Assembly: GCA_016758965.1 (NCBI GenBank)
Contig: JAEPRB010000022.1
Location: forward strand, 124,001 to 188,000
Source: Circinella minor
Taxonomy: Eukaryota > Mucoromycota > Mucoromycetes > Mucorales > Lichtheimiaceae
DNA: 64,000 nucleotides
Direction: 5' to 3'
Every line of letters starts with the position of its first letter. Position 1 is the stretch's first letter. The translations under genes were made by a program, and so were the position numbers. Below are positions 46,062-58,502 of the stretch, piece after piece. Below the pieces are notes generated by a model. The model had not been told where the DNA came from. It did not search any database and saw only the letters and a program-made list of their open reading frames with translations.

Positions 46062-48189
46062 CTATGGAACTGTGTTGTTCCTAGTATGGTTTTTAGCAGC
46101 AATCCTTGCAGATGATCGTAAATTGGATAATCGCAAATTCATTTTAAACGTGCCAGATTTGTCACCATCATCATCTTGTATACAATTACTCGTCTTTTTC
46201 TTATTTTTTGTTAATGTAGTTGGCAGCAAGATATTTTTCTTGGTATAATTATTGCCTTCGAAGGTATGTGGGCTATGTGTTCGGAACGTTTTCTCCACGA
46301 GACCATCTGATCCTCGTTTATCAAATAGATAATGTGCTTTTCCTTTTTCATCCACAACATAGTTAGGATCTTGTAATTGCCCTGATTCAATTAACAGACG
46401 ATAGAAATTGGAACACTATATACAACAAGAAAAACGAAAAGAATTGACAAATTATGATATCAAAACTTAACATGACAACCATCTTTCGCTCTCTTTACAG
46501 TATTTTTATACATCTATCTTCATAAAAGACAAAATATACCTGATAACCGACACGACCTGGTATAGCTGTCGAGAAAAGTCCCCATTGACCATTAGCACCT
46601 ACATCTTGTAGTCTTTTGAAAAACAATTGTTTTTCTTCCTCAGTCCAAGGACCTTTACTCTGTTCTTCACCTGGTGCATTAAATCGATAATAGTAACTAT
46701 TAGGGTTTCGTTCAATCATTTTAAATGCTCGAATTCGTGCTTGAGACCAGCCTTCAAATGCTTTATTGGGATTCTCCGTCACTTGCTTTAACGCATCATC
46801 CAGTGCTAATCTTCCTATCATTCGGGAACGTCTATATATTGCTCATTTTTTGTTAGTTACCCATTTCCATATATTCATTGTAAACTAAATTTCCTAAGAA
46901 ATAGTAACTACTTACTTTTTTGAATCACGTTTATAGAAAGTCACCGTATCCTGAGTAGGAGATGAACGTGTCGCTAATTTGGATTCACTTGACATGACTT
47001 TAGTCTGTTCGTTAACAGATATCTTCGCAGCAGCAGCGACAACAGGTGATTCAGTCTTAACAAGTTGTTCGGATGATCCTGATTGCTCGGTACTTGACCG
47101 CTGTTCTTGGTGTTGTGGTTTAGGTTTTAATTTTGGTTGTGCCTTTGGCTTTTTTGGTGTCTTGGCTGCAGGGATAGGAACTATTGATACAGATGTGGGA
47201 TTACTGTGTGTGGTTTCAGAAGGTCTAATTGTTGTTACTTTATACAAAAAAAATGATAATTAGTAAAAATGCTTTTAATTCACCATTATTATTCTATTAA
47301 CCAAAGTATTATGTAAATTTAAATTGTTAAGATTACATGAAGGTTGTAAAATTGTTGAAACAATGCGTTGAATCCCTTCAAGATAGTCGGATCGAGTTTG
47401 TAACCGCTTGATCACTTCATCCTATCATTTACCCCATCCCAGCAAAATGATATACGTATATTTCCAAGAAATAAAAATGAACATCAAAAGCTTCCAAGTA
47501 ACCAATACTTTTATCAATAATACCTCATTACATCCACAATCCATCAGCATCACATCCACCTCTTCCTGAGTGAGTTGATTAAAAATGCCACGGATTTTTT
47601 GTGTTTTGCGGTTCCGTTCTCGATGTACATATTCAAGTAAATGCTGTCCTCCATTGGCGTCAGGAACTCTTAAATGTTATAGTACACATGAATGTGCATG
47701 TAAGTCTATTTATCTTTTAACAGTACCCCCCCCCAATTCTTTGTTTTATATGTATACACTATGTTTTCTTTTAATAAGTAGTACATGTATACCTTTCACC
47801 TTCTTGTAATAGCGTGGTCTCTAAACCTTCTCCAAATATTTGAAAGCCCTAAATGGAGCATATCACCTTCAGTAAAAATGAAAAATCATTGCTAGTCTAG
47901 CTTTTTCTATATTTATCAAGTGTTATAAAAAAATTATATATTTTATTTTTAAAATACTTACGTTGTTATAAAAAGAATTCCATGGCAACGAATGATCGAC
48001 TGACAGAATGTCGTTTTCTATTAACCAGAATGTCGAAAACGCGTGTCAAAAATTATTACTCTGCATTATTTTTTTTTAGGATAGTAGTTCGAACTTATCC
48101 CCCTAAAAAAAATATTTACCCTGTTTTGAGGAAGGCGATTGAAAGACTTGGGAGTTACTATTTACTGCTGATTTCTTTGTGCGTACCAT
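46062..48189 (-). CDS. single-repeat Myb/SANT domain protein
   Basis: Eight exons, right to left (48120-48189, 47962-48017, 47793-47848, 47524-47668, 47337-47421, 46916-47237, 46540-46831, 46062-46415), encode 459 residues. The N-terminus is basic (MVRTKKSAVNS). An alpha-helical region follows (IRGIFNQLTQEEVDVMLMDC, DEVIKRLQTRSDYLEGIQ), then a Lys/Pro/Gln-rich linker. The Myb/SANT repeat is at about residues 315-365: KGPWTEEEKQLFFKRLQDV, QWGLFSTAIPGRVGYQCSNF with YRLL, with the three spaced tryptophan/aromatic positions. The C-terminus is basic. Similar single-Myb proteins with the PNPNSYYYRFNAPGE-type lead-in occur in fungi, but I do not know a characterised one. DNA binding is likely, target unknown. 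The first two exons rest on splice logic alone and are less certain. Confidence 0.8.
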
Positions 48190-50192
48190 ACTTGGATATA
48201 TGTTAAAAGAAGGGCATATTTTTTTCCCAAATGTCAAAACATGATAATATGGGAAAGGGTTGTATGGAAGGATGTGTAAGTCACATTGTTTGTTACACAT
48301 ATATACATATATACATACATCTATGCTGTAGATGGATACTATTTGAAACAGTTGGTGGTAAACATTGTTTACATCATGATGTTTATTTTGATATGAATGT
48401 GGTTTTTAAATTGGTTGCACGAACCATATAGTGACAATCTACTGGTATCATTTGTACTACACTATACTTCCATCGTTCGTTCGATTACAAAGGGGTATAT
48501 TTATTATGATGACTCTGCAACACTTCTATTGTTGCTGATAAGATTGTATCACTCAAAAGAATATGTATTTATATGATTGCCTAAAAGCAGTTTTTGTGTG
48601 AAATGTTTTATATAACAATCTAGAAGAAATGACCCAATCATGATGTGGAAACTAAAATCAGCATATTATATAGTACAATGGTTTATGACGATTAACTTGG
48701 AATAAGAAGAAGCAATTGCAATAAATTACTCGTTTTTATTATTAGTTGATTCGATCTCTCAAAAAGTACTAGTTTTGTGATTCAGATATTATCATGATTC
48801 AAATATCATTTTGAATGATGATCATGAAGAAAGATAAAGATCAAAAAAGGATTTAACCATTGATTAAATAAAAATTCTGATTTCTCTATCTACCTAAATA
48901 AGAAATAATAGAAAATGCACGGGATGAATGATGGATAAAGGGGTATAAGTTATTTTGATGATCGACGTGCGCAATGTTTATTATAGATAATGAATTGTAC
49001 TTTCTAGAATTTTTCTTAAATAAAAGTAGGATTATATCATCGCTTCACTTATAATGTAATTAATCAGTGAAAAACAGCCAGGAACGAAGGGGATTAACAA
49101 ATGCATTCTCACTAATTGTAATATCAACATATACTTAAACAAGCGTTCTATTAACTAATACAGTAATAGATAAAATTAAATAACCCGTCAAATTAATTAA
49201 GGAAATACAAAAGTACTAGGTAAGAGTTTTTTTTTAAAAAAAAAAAATACAAGCATCGCAATACTCTCATTTCGAAGCATTTAATGTTTTCCTATTATAT
49301 ATTATGAACAAGCACTCTTCCTCTGTGACAACTAGTCGTATACTATATTAATAATAGAATGGATTAAAGGAGGGAAAGAGTATAATACTTGTTTTCTATT
49401 CAAAATATAAACATTATGGGAAAAACCTTTCATATTCTCTTTTTTTCATATATATACTAACCGAGGATAATTCCACCTGTGTGATTTTTTTTTGTTTGGT
49501 CGTTAAAGTGAGAAGTGCTTTCTATGGCTACACGTATGTTCCATTAACATCGCCTGTTATCTAGGCATCGATCAAAAAACTGTGAGATTATTTTTTTCAC
49601 TTCTGAATAACCCTGTTAACTATTAGTTGATAGTGTAAAAACTAATCTGCTTATATATATATTATAAAAATACATTGATTGTTGCTGAGCAGGAGTGCCA
49701 ATGTGTTCGAATATTATACACAAAAAAGGTATACGTAATATTTTTGGAGTATTTGATTAAAATGGCTTTATTGCTGCGATTTTTTTATTTTATTTGTAGA
49801 AATGATCTTTATGACTAAACAAATTTCCCACTACCATATAACCCATAGTCTGTGAGATTTTTCTTCTGATAACTTAATATTTTCTATATTTCTTATAGTA
49901 TAATGTTCAAAGCTAAAACTATATATAAAGCAATAAGTTGATTACATTCATCTGTGATTTTATTTTAATAAGAAACTATGGGCAATGTAAAAACTGTTCT
50001 GAAGAAAATTGAACAATGGAGGGTAGAGAGAAAAACAAAAGGAAATTAAGTAGATAGATAGAAAAATAAAACATTTGTATATGATACGTAATGGAAATAA
50101 AAAGAATATTAAAAAATGAGGTGATGGTAAAAATAAGGTCAAAATGAAACGAATCTTCAATTGTTTTTTTTAAGTACATATTTTTGCCTCAT

Positions 50193-50723
50193 AGGCAACT
50201 TTTTCTCATTCGTACGTAGTTGTGAATAGACTCCAGAAACTTTTCATCCTCTACATGTTCGACCTGGACCATCTCTAAGTCAATCACGTTTCCATTGCTT
50301 CAAGTGTCTTTTATATATTTACGCATTAACTACTAGCTTATTCCGGAAATGATACCTTGTTGAATATATGACACAGGTACTGTGAAAAAAAAAAACTGCG
50401 ACACAAGATCCCCCACGGACGTCGATAAAAAGAGAACTCAAAGCAGTGTCTGATTTATTGATTTCAAGACTCTCCATGTGTATTGACCATGTCTTGTGAA
50501 TGAGTGATAACTTGTAACACACATATATTAAGCGTAGTCTTGTCTTGTTGGTAAAGCATGTTTTGTGATGTTTATGATACTTGGTTGGTAGAGATTTTCG
50601 TCTTAGGCTAAGATTGCCAAAGCGGGCCCAAGAGTCGCCCAAGAGTCGCCCATTTTGATGTTCAACAGAATTAGAATTGTATAAAATCAGAGTCTGTCGC
50701 TGGCAATTTATAATATACATCAC
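50193..50723 (-). other. possible eroded or unrecognised minus-strand gene
   Basis: A 134-codon frame (50723 down to 50319) lies in DNA of visibly higher complexity than its surroundings. If the GTATCA at about 50362 is a donor and the AAG near 50301 an acceptor, the frame joins in phase to an acidic segment VIDLEMVQVEHVEDEKFLES that ends in a stop near 50196. The joined product would be about 155 residues. I recognise no domain. The weak donor, missing branch site and isolation make this uncertain; it could equally be a relic. Confidence 0.25.
50627..50648. repeat. perfect 11-bp tandem duplication
   Basis: CCCAAGAGTCG occurs twice in direct succession (50627-50637, 50638-50648), followed by CCC. 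It lies inside the minus-strand frame noted at 50193-50723 and shifts that frame relative to a single copy. Confidence 0.85.
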
Positions 50724-53700
50724 TAAACGTCATCTTACATGGGAAATTTGTAGCATATTCTATTTGGTTCAAGAACATTAAATATAACAACACTAATCAA
50801 CAAAAATAGAGAATACCGTATAATAATGTTTTCTTCGTCGGCAGCATAACTGTTGATACAGATTTACAGAAGGAACAGGCTGTAAAACAAATGTATGTTG
50901 GAAACATTTTGCTTTATTTCTAGTCAAATATCTGCCATTAAATGTTGTTTTCAATAATTAATGAACACTGTTCATTTGTCAAGCAGAAAATTCGAAAACA
51001 CTTTAAAAGAAGATATGGTGTTACTAGTAGATAATGATAGGTGTATTGTAGCTAGTTTTTTGATGCTGTTTCTTACTTTATTACAAAAATCAACCATTCA
51101 TAAAGTCGCCTATGGATATCTCTCATAATATAATTTCAACACAGGATGATTTAACCACATGTCAATTAACAATACTACAAATAAGATGAATGACATGTTA
51201 ATTATATTATTGCTTTATGTATCCCATATCTACAATGATGCTACTGTTTCTCAAATACATAGTTCGAAGGATGCTTAATTCTATGATACTATTTTTTTAA
51301 TTGCTATATCGAGGACATGTTATTATTTCTAATAGTATAAAGAAACAATCATCGAAATGTCAAATGATTAGACGCCAATAAGATACCTGTCCCAGTATTA
51401 AACAATCAATGAGCCAGGGAGTTCAAAAAAATCGCACCCAATAAAACTATTTTAATTAAATAATTTAGAAGTATATATCCTTTTTTTGTGGATAATACAC
51501 TGTGCATTATTTCATCCTTTAATTCGAGGATTAACTGCTAGAACAGGCTATAGGGATTTGGAATAGCAACCAAATTTTATTTCTTGAAAGTTTAATGGAT
51601 CAAAGGATCAGATTCAAGGATGGATCCTTTGAAAAGCAATAGCTGGAATTTTTTTGTGGAAATAAAATAAAATAAATATTTACCGAGTTTAACAAGCTTA
51701 AAGTAACAGAGTATAAAAAAAAAATCATGCGCAGCTATTTTTTAGTTCTACACTAAGTAAATCATATTTATAACTATTTAATACCAACATATCATAGTCA
51801 AAATTAATATATTTATAAAAAGCTATCATTTGAGTTATAATAGGTAAGAAATAACATTATAATATGATTCTTAATGTATAATAAGAAAGAATGTGTACTT
51901 AATTCTTTCTAAATAGCTATCTTTTAAAAAATATAAGAAACAATACGTAATACATTTACTATTATCAATATGTTTATTGATTATAAAAAAAATATTATTG
52001 ACTCTTGTTTTTTCGCCGTATAAGTTTTGTTAAAGTAGAATATAGATAAAATACATTCTTTTGAATTTTCAACGTATCTAAATTATAATTACGCTATAAG
52101 TTATATATAATGATAAAATGTTATAGATGTAACAAAAAAAAGTTGTCACCTTAGTCTTTTTGCTTCACTTGTTCTGCTTTTTTTTCTTACCAAATCATAA
52201 AAATCATCCGAATATTCCTTTTTTTTTTTTTTAGGATGGAACCGAAAAAAAAAAATCCGTGATAGTTATATATCTATATATGATTCTAACATTTACCACA
52301 ACAAGAAAATTTTAAGTGCTTTCATATTTGCCTTCATTATTTCCAAAGTGGTGATTATTATTCGGCCAAAACAGTACCATAATCTCCTAATTGATGATAA
52401 TTAGAATATAAGAACCCACGAATGTGGCAATTATTGCTATTTGTTCTCGTAATTATGATATGTAAACTGATGAAATATAATTTTTGTTATTTATTTTATT
52501 TTATCTTATAATTTCAATAGATATATTACACAATATCTCGCCATATCAACAGTATCTTTGTGCTTCTCTAATAATTATGCTCCCATGTATCTTCTTGTAT
52601 GTAATGTCACCTAATTTTTATTTATTTATTTACCCATGGTTCTAGAAGATATATCTGGTAATAAAAAAAAGAGGCTGGTTTACTACTTTTTTCAGGTATG
52701 GATTGATATTCTACATCATCATTATAGGTCTATAATATGAGTCTCCTCTAACTACTCCTATTGTTGAACTTGATCTTATAGAAGGAAATGAATGCGTAAT
52801 GATATTATCTTGTTCGTCATAAAAAAAATAACATATTAGGTTAACATAAAAACATTCCTATTAAAAAAATGATTATGAAAAACATTTAGTATTTTATACT
52901 ATAAATCCACCAGACTTTCTCATACACCAGATTTAGCTACCGTATATTATAATTTTCTTTTTTTGTAACAAAAAAAGTCATAATTACTGGACTTATAGTG
53001 GGAGTCTTGAGATATGATTTAGATATTATCTCGAATCAAAAACATTCTTCATCTTTCAACAAAGAAAAGAAAATTTTTCCAGCCATCTCCCGCATAATCC
53101 GAAAAGATAGATTATTTTTAATTGATTCTTGTATTGATATATTAGATGCTAAACAGCCAACATTTAAAACACTATTCAACCAAAAGTCACCAAGTGGCTT
53201 ATAACATATCAGAAGGATGTATATCTGATATACACATAATAATCCTTACATAAGACTAGATATTTTAATAGAGTGAAATGAAACGTGATGACAAATAATA
53301 ATCAAAGAGATAAAAAAATTCCGTACAATGTTAAACAAGAAAAATGAATCTAGTTTATCATTATTTTTATAAGGTGATAAGAAAAAAAAAAGATGGCTAT
53401 AATAAACATGTCCGACAGGTAATTTTACTATCCACAACATTTTAATAACACAAATCTCTTTATAAAATTATCCTAAATTCTTATATATTGTATAACCTTC
53501 CAAATAAACATAGGAGACATGAAAAAGTATATTCTTAATAAAACAAATAGTATTATTTATGGTCTGATGTTTTTTTTTTATTAATTAAGTTATCAATACC
53601 ACCGTATTTAATAAGAGACTAGTCATATTGAGGTATGTGGATCGGGAATTCTTTTATTCCTAAAGAGTATTTTACCATATCAATTTTTTTTTTTTTGCTC

Positions 53701-53946
53701 ATGTGTGCCTATGACTAAAATGCGCACAAGTAAAAAAAATTTTTTTTTCTTTAATCATGCACTTTCAAACCCCAGGTACACACACATTGTTAAGATCCGA
53801 ACCACATGTAGTGTTCCTGAATAAAAAAAAATTTCCTAGCTTTGGATTCTGACAAATAAAATTAAATTGAATAAAAACATATAGAAAAAACTTTTTAATT
53901 ATAATAATGATAATGGATAAAAAATAAAAAATGTCAATACAAATTC

Positions 53947-53954
53947 TTTTTTTT

Positions 53955-53982
<28 letters not shown>
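53947..53982. repeat. T26G10 homopolymer junction
   Basis: Twenty-six T followed directly by ten G, about 270 bp downstream (on the minus strand) of the DUF8032-type gene. Runs of this kind are prone to length change and assembly error. Confidence 0.9.
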
Positions 53983-53985
<3 letters not shown>

Positions 53986-54254
53986 GTGACGATGATAATA
54001 AGAAGCGGGGGAACTGGAATAATATTATTTTTAAATGAGTAATTTTTTTTTTTTTGAAAAAAAATGAAGGATGAAATGAAAAAGAGAAAAAGCATATGTA
54101 CACGAAAATGGAATTTTTTAAAAAAGATAGATAAACACATAAGAAATGAAAAAAAAATATAAACACTGAAAGAAAAAGAGAAAATAAAAAAGAAATGAAA
54201 GAAAAAAAATATTATGATGAAAAATAAAAGAAAAAGAAATGAAATGGAATGGAA

Positions 54255-56784
54255 TCAAAATAGATCAAAAAGTTGAGCTGTACTACTATCATTTGACATG
54301 ACATATTCAGATGGTGGTAACAAAAGTTCATCTTCCTCCATTTTCACAATTAGATCCTGTTGTTGTACTGCACTTGAAGGTAAAGAAGGAGAGGAAAGGA
54401 TAGTGGTAACATCATAAGTCTTGAAATTGGGCGTTGGGAAATTCGTAGTAATAGTAGTAGTCGTAGTTTTGGGCATAGGATCCGGTGTATCTGCAAATAA
54501 TGACATATCACCTGCAGGAGGAAGCATGAATGAATCAAAATGATCGACATCTGGTAATGTACCAAAGAATGTAGAAAACGCAGGTGGACTGGGCGTGCAT
54601 GCTGAAGAACTACTGATAGTAGTACTTGATTCATCACCACAAGAACATGGTGTCATTCGAGTATTCATACTACTAACTTCACAACAATCTTTTCCTGCTG
54701 TCATAATTTTAGGTGAATAGGGAGGTGTGATCATTGCAACGTCATCTTGTTCAATGTTAATCGCGTCGTCGGATGATGGTTCGTCGGCCAGCGAGAAACA
54801 ATCCCCAAAGTCTAATGATGCTGTCGTACCGCTCGTGCATGACTCGGCGGAGGATACTTTACAGTATCCGCTGATAGCTGCAGTGCTTTTTTGTTGTGGT
54901 TGTGATTGTGGTTGTTGTTCTTGTTGCTCATACCAAGCATTTTGTGCTGATAGTGCAGATGCAGTGAGTGGTGTCGTCGTCGTGGTTGGAACTTTGATTG
55001 TGGCCTGCATAAGCGGGGCTTGAGGTACAGGAACACTAGGTCCACGTCTTGAATTCTTACGAGGTTGAAGTGCTGGCATGTAACGTGTTCGGTATGTATC
55101 AAGTGCTCGTTGTAATAAGTTCTTTCTACCAGCGAGATGTCGTTGATTTAACCATGCCTACAAATAAGCAAACAAAAGATCATATACCATTTAGTATTTT
55201 CCCCCTTTTTCATATACTTAAAGTAATAATAATAGCAATAACAAAAACTTTAAATCCAAACACATCATACCCATTCAATTTAATGAAACATACCAATTTC
55301 CATCCCAATTCATTGCATATAGATTCTTCTAACCAACGCGTTGAAGCTTGAGCTGGCTGGTTGACAATCATTGCACGCGGAAATACACAGTTTGTCTTAC
55401 GAAACTCGTATGGAATCTCTTCCAATGTTGTTCCTTCTACGTTAATTTTGATTCGTAGACGTGCTCCACCATCTTCAATCACCAATGTTTTTGGATGGTT
55501 TGCTGGTTTGACGATCGCCGCTGCTAGTGTTGAAAGCGGAGCTCCTGTTTGTTGTCCAGTTGGCGCTGATTGTTTCACCATACCTGAATTAGCAGTAGAC
55601 TCCGAGGTCTCGTCCTCACGATTCTTGCGCTTGCGCAATGTACCTTTAAGTAATTTTTCTTGTCGCGCAACACGTCTTGAACGCATACTTGGATATCGAT
55701 TACGATATGAGTCAACAGCACGTTGAATTAATCCGCGTTTACCAGCAATTTCACCGGAATTAAGCCAAGCCAATTTCCAACCCAATACATTACATTCAGT
55801 TTCATAAGCCCATCTATTACCACGATATGTTTCCTTGGGAAGATTAGCTCGAGGATAGACCTGTCATGTTAATATTTAAGTAAAAAAAGTTAATAAAACA
55901 ATGAAGTTCTCAAATAAAAACTTTTTTCTTTAGTTTCCATCGAAAAAATAAAAATAAAGACGAACCGGCCCCGTTGCACAAACCCACACTAGGTTCACTC
56001 CGCCTTAACGCGGGGTAAATTCAGCGCGAATAAAGCTTTAGCCGCTGAATTGTGACTTTCGGGATCGGATCGTCCGGAAAGCGCACGTGTCGGAGAAATA
56101 TTTTTTTTTGTTGAAATTACTTACACAATTGTCTTCTTTAAACTTCTGATCAATGGCTTGGAGATCCACCGTATGAATATCAGTACGGATGTTATAACGT
56201 TTAAGCGTTCGATTATGTGAATAAACAAACGAAACCCATTCCACACCATCACGTACTTCTGCCACAGGTTCCTGTCTTGTTGTTGGTGCAATCGCCACAT
56301 CAGATTTGGTACTCGCTGGTGTTGGTGTTGTTGCTTGTGATGATGAAGTATTTGAGGCAGTAGAAGAGGATGGTGCTTGTTGTAAGGCTGCTGTTGTCAT
56401 AGCAGATGCAAGTGCATTCGCAATCGCAGTTGCTGTAGCTGTACTTTGATTTTCTTGTTCATTAGTCATTACTTTTTTTGTCGTTGTCGTTGTCGTTGTC
56501 GCTGTTACCGTTGCTGTTGGTGTCATTGTCGCGTTTGTTTTATTATTATTATTAGGTTCATTAATTTTTGTCGTTATCGTTACAGAGGCATTATTGTTTT
56601 TTTTGATTGTGTCATTATTGTTATTGATGTTATTATTGTTATCATGATCGGTTTTTCTTCGTTTAATTCTTGAAATAGTATCCTCAATTAAGAGTATTTG
56701 CTCTGGGGTGAGTTGACTCAAAAGCGATTCTGCCTTAGCTGGCATATTAGCGAACAAATCTTTAAGTGTGAGACGGGACGACAT
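54255..56784 (-). CDS. DUF8032-type protein with two copies of the domain
   Basis: Three exons, right to left (56125-56784, 55294-55860, 54255-55157), encode 709 residues. The N-terminus (MSSRLTLKDLFANMPAKAES) is followed by Asn/Thr/Ala-rich spacers. Copy 1 spans about residues 175-290: GVEWVSFVYSHNRTLKRYNI, VDLQAIDQKFKEDNCVYPRA, RWAYETECNVLGWKLAWLNS, AGKRGLIQRAVDSYRNRYPS. Copy 2 spans about 325-440: LRIKINVEGTTLEEIPYEF, NCVFPRAM, RWLEESICNELGWKLAWLNQ, AGRKNLLQRALDTYRTRY. The exon junctions fall at matching places in both copies (after NC in copy 1, after GWKL in copy 2). The last 260 residues are Ser/Thr/Pro-rich and acidic, like a transcriptional activation region. I recall this domain as characteristic of Mucoromycota; its function is unknown, and a DNA-binding role is inference. 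Confidence 0.82.
55861..56124 (-). other. intron with GC-rich, hairpin-forming island
   Basis: The first intron (264 nt) of the DUF8032-type gene holds, at about 55962-56095, a patch far richer in G and C than anything nearby. It contains a perfect 9-bp inverted repeat AATTCAGCG / CGCTGAATT (56018-56026, 56043-56051) enclosing the palindrome TAAAGCTTTA (56031-56040), and a second hairpin CTTTCGGGA / TCCGGAAAG (56056-56064, 56073-56081, one mismatch). On the plus strand a T9 run follows at 56101-56109. An intron-hosted small RNA or an inserted element would fit; clear box C/D or H/ACA motifs were not found. Confidence 0.5.
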
Positions 56785-58502
56785 TCATAACACGATTTTT
56801 TTTTTTACAAGAAAAGAAAAAATAGAAGAAGAGTGGGGGAGCGTTTTTTTTTAATAGTGGAGAGAGAGAGAAAGAGGAAGAGAAGAAAACTATGTAGTCA
56901 GTGAGAAAAATAAGGGATGAAGCGCGTTATTATGAATGTTTGAAAAAGAAGTGAGGAGAAAAAAAAGAAAAGAAAAGAAGAGAATGGATGAAAGCCCAAT
57001 ATTAGAATTGTAGATTGTTATACAAACAAATCCCAAAAGAGCATGCAAATAAGAAAAAACCGGAGGAAGGATCAAAGGAAAAAAAAAAAGAAGAAAAAGT
57101 TTGACTTGAATTTCGGTTGCTTTAAAAAAGAAACCTTTTACGGAGTTTACAATTAGCCATCCATTTACTGGAATGAGCCGATGACGGCCTTCCACTGTGC
57201 AACCGAGGAACCTCGCTTCAAAAAATAAAATAAAAAGGAACTCTTTTAAGAGAATGAAAAGAGATATTCAAGAAGTATTGTTATACTTTATTATTAAACT
57301 AAAAAAAAATTTAAGGGTCATAAGTAGACAGATTGGCGCGCGCATAAACAATACACAAATAAAACAGTCCCCACTTCTTTACGCCCGTTTTGTTTTTACC
57401 GTCATTTCTAACTCTCCTACTTTTCACTTATTCTACTCCCACCCTCACGATGTTTCTAATTGTTATTTCATCTAATGCAATTGTGCGCACAAGCATATAT
57501 TTTTTTTTGTGAACGTTTAGGAGGTCATACCAAGCTAACAAAAAAAGACTGGTTCCGTGAATGGCCGAACAGACTTTCTGTGTTTCCCGTATTAGAGGGT
57601 GTCTAAAAGAGGAAGGCGTGTTTCATATTCCGCTATCTAAAACAAGCCATAAGAGTAAAACATTCAAGAGAATTTTGGATAAATAAAAAGAAGTGGATCA
57701 TTCACCTTCCACAATAATATGACCCATTCTTTTCATACTATAACTTTGACTATGATTGCTAATGTTTATGACTGATGTAATAAATGTTGATTAACCAAAA
57801 AAAACGACTGGAGTATTTTCCACGTGTATGAAATGCCACGTGTGAAAAAAAAACATTATACGTTACGATCAGGTACCATGGTCTAAAAAGTGCAAAACCC
57901 TTAATTCAAGTGGTTCATGTGAAATCACCTCATGCGCTCTAAATGGAAATGCTTCTTTTGATTGACGCTTGCAAATCATTTATTTATTTTTCGTTTCCGA
58001 ATCTTTTTTTTTTTTGTTTTTGCTCTGTTCGTCATAGAAGGTTGCACAAAAAAAAGTTACTTCGTCTCTTCCTAACTCTCAAAAACCTTCCTTTTTTTTT
58101 TACCCGACCTAGCCCAGCCCAGCGCATTTAATCTAGTTTACATAAAACTCAACAAAAATTTAAACTTCTTTTACAGATTTGAAACTGAATAACTTTTCGG
58201 ATGAATATTATCCGTTCTACTACTTCTTATATTGCATGAACATCAATCTTAAAAATGTTTTACCGAGTAAAAATAACGATCGTCTTTTTTTTTTGATTTA
58301 TATAAAATATATTCTTTTTTTTTGTATTTTTTGATTTGGCGTACGTAATAAATAATAATTACCAACAAAGTTTATCCAAAACGAGGAGAAAAAACGGTAT
58401 AATACCGATGAAAAAAAAATAAACAATGATAACTTGATAAAAAAGAAAGTTTAGAAGAAAATAATGTAATGATAAAATGATTAACTTTATCAATTTTGGT
58501 GC
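56785..58502. other. 1.7 kb intergenic region
   Basis: Promoter side of the DUF8032-type gene (GA-rich, 56810-57110) and 3' side of the PEBP gene. A 41-codon frame at 57561-57686 (MAEQTFCVSRIRGCLKEEG...) looks less random than its surroundings but has no domain or leader; I do not call it. CACGTG-type E-box half sites flank 57820-57842. Confidence 0.45.

Larger units (their letters stand above)
48190..54254. other. 6 kb gene-poor AT-rich region
   Basis: The longest gene-free stretch of the window, bounded by minus-strand genes on both sides. It has dense poly-A/T and no frame with a recognisable domain. Two patches look less random: 48420-48600, where a plus frame reads DNLLVSFVLHYTSIVRSITK for some distance, and 50190-50730 on the minus strand (separate entry). 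They may be eroded genes or mobile-element fossils. A T26G10 run is at 53947-53982. Confidence 0.5.

Noticed and set aside
53765..54166. 133-codon minus-strand frame rich in Phe, Ser and Lys
   Set aside because: It is produced by poly-A/T and the T26G10 run; composition is low-complexity and it sits in the 3' region of the DUF8032-type gene.
55990..56001. GGTTCACTCC resembling a Pol III B box in the GC-rich intron island
   Set aside because: It is one base short of the B-box consensus and no A box or cloverleaf could be drawn; kept only as part of the structured-island observation.
57561..57686. 41-codon plus-strand frame starting MAEQTFCVSRIRG
   Set aside because: The residue mix is plausible, but it is short and isolated, with no domain and no promoter-like leader.
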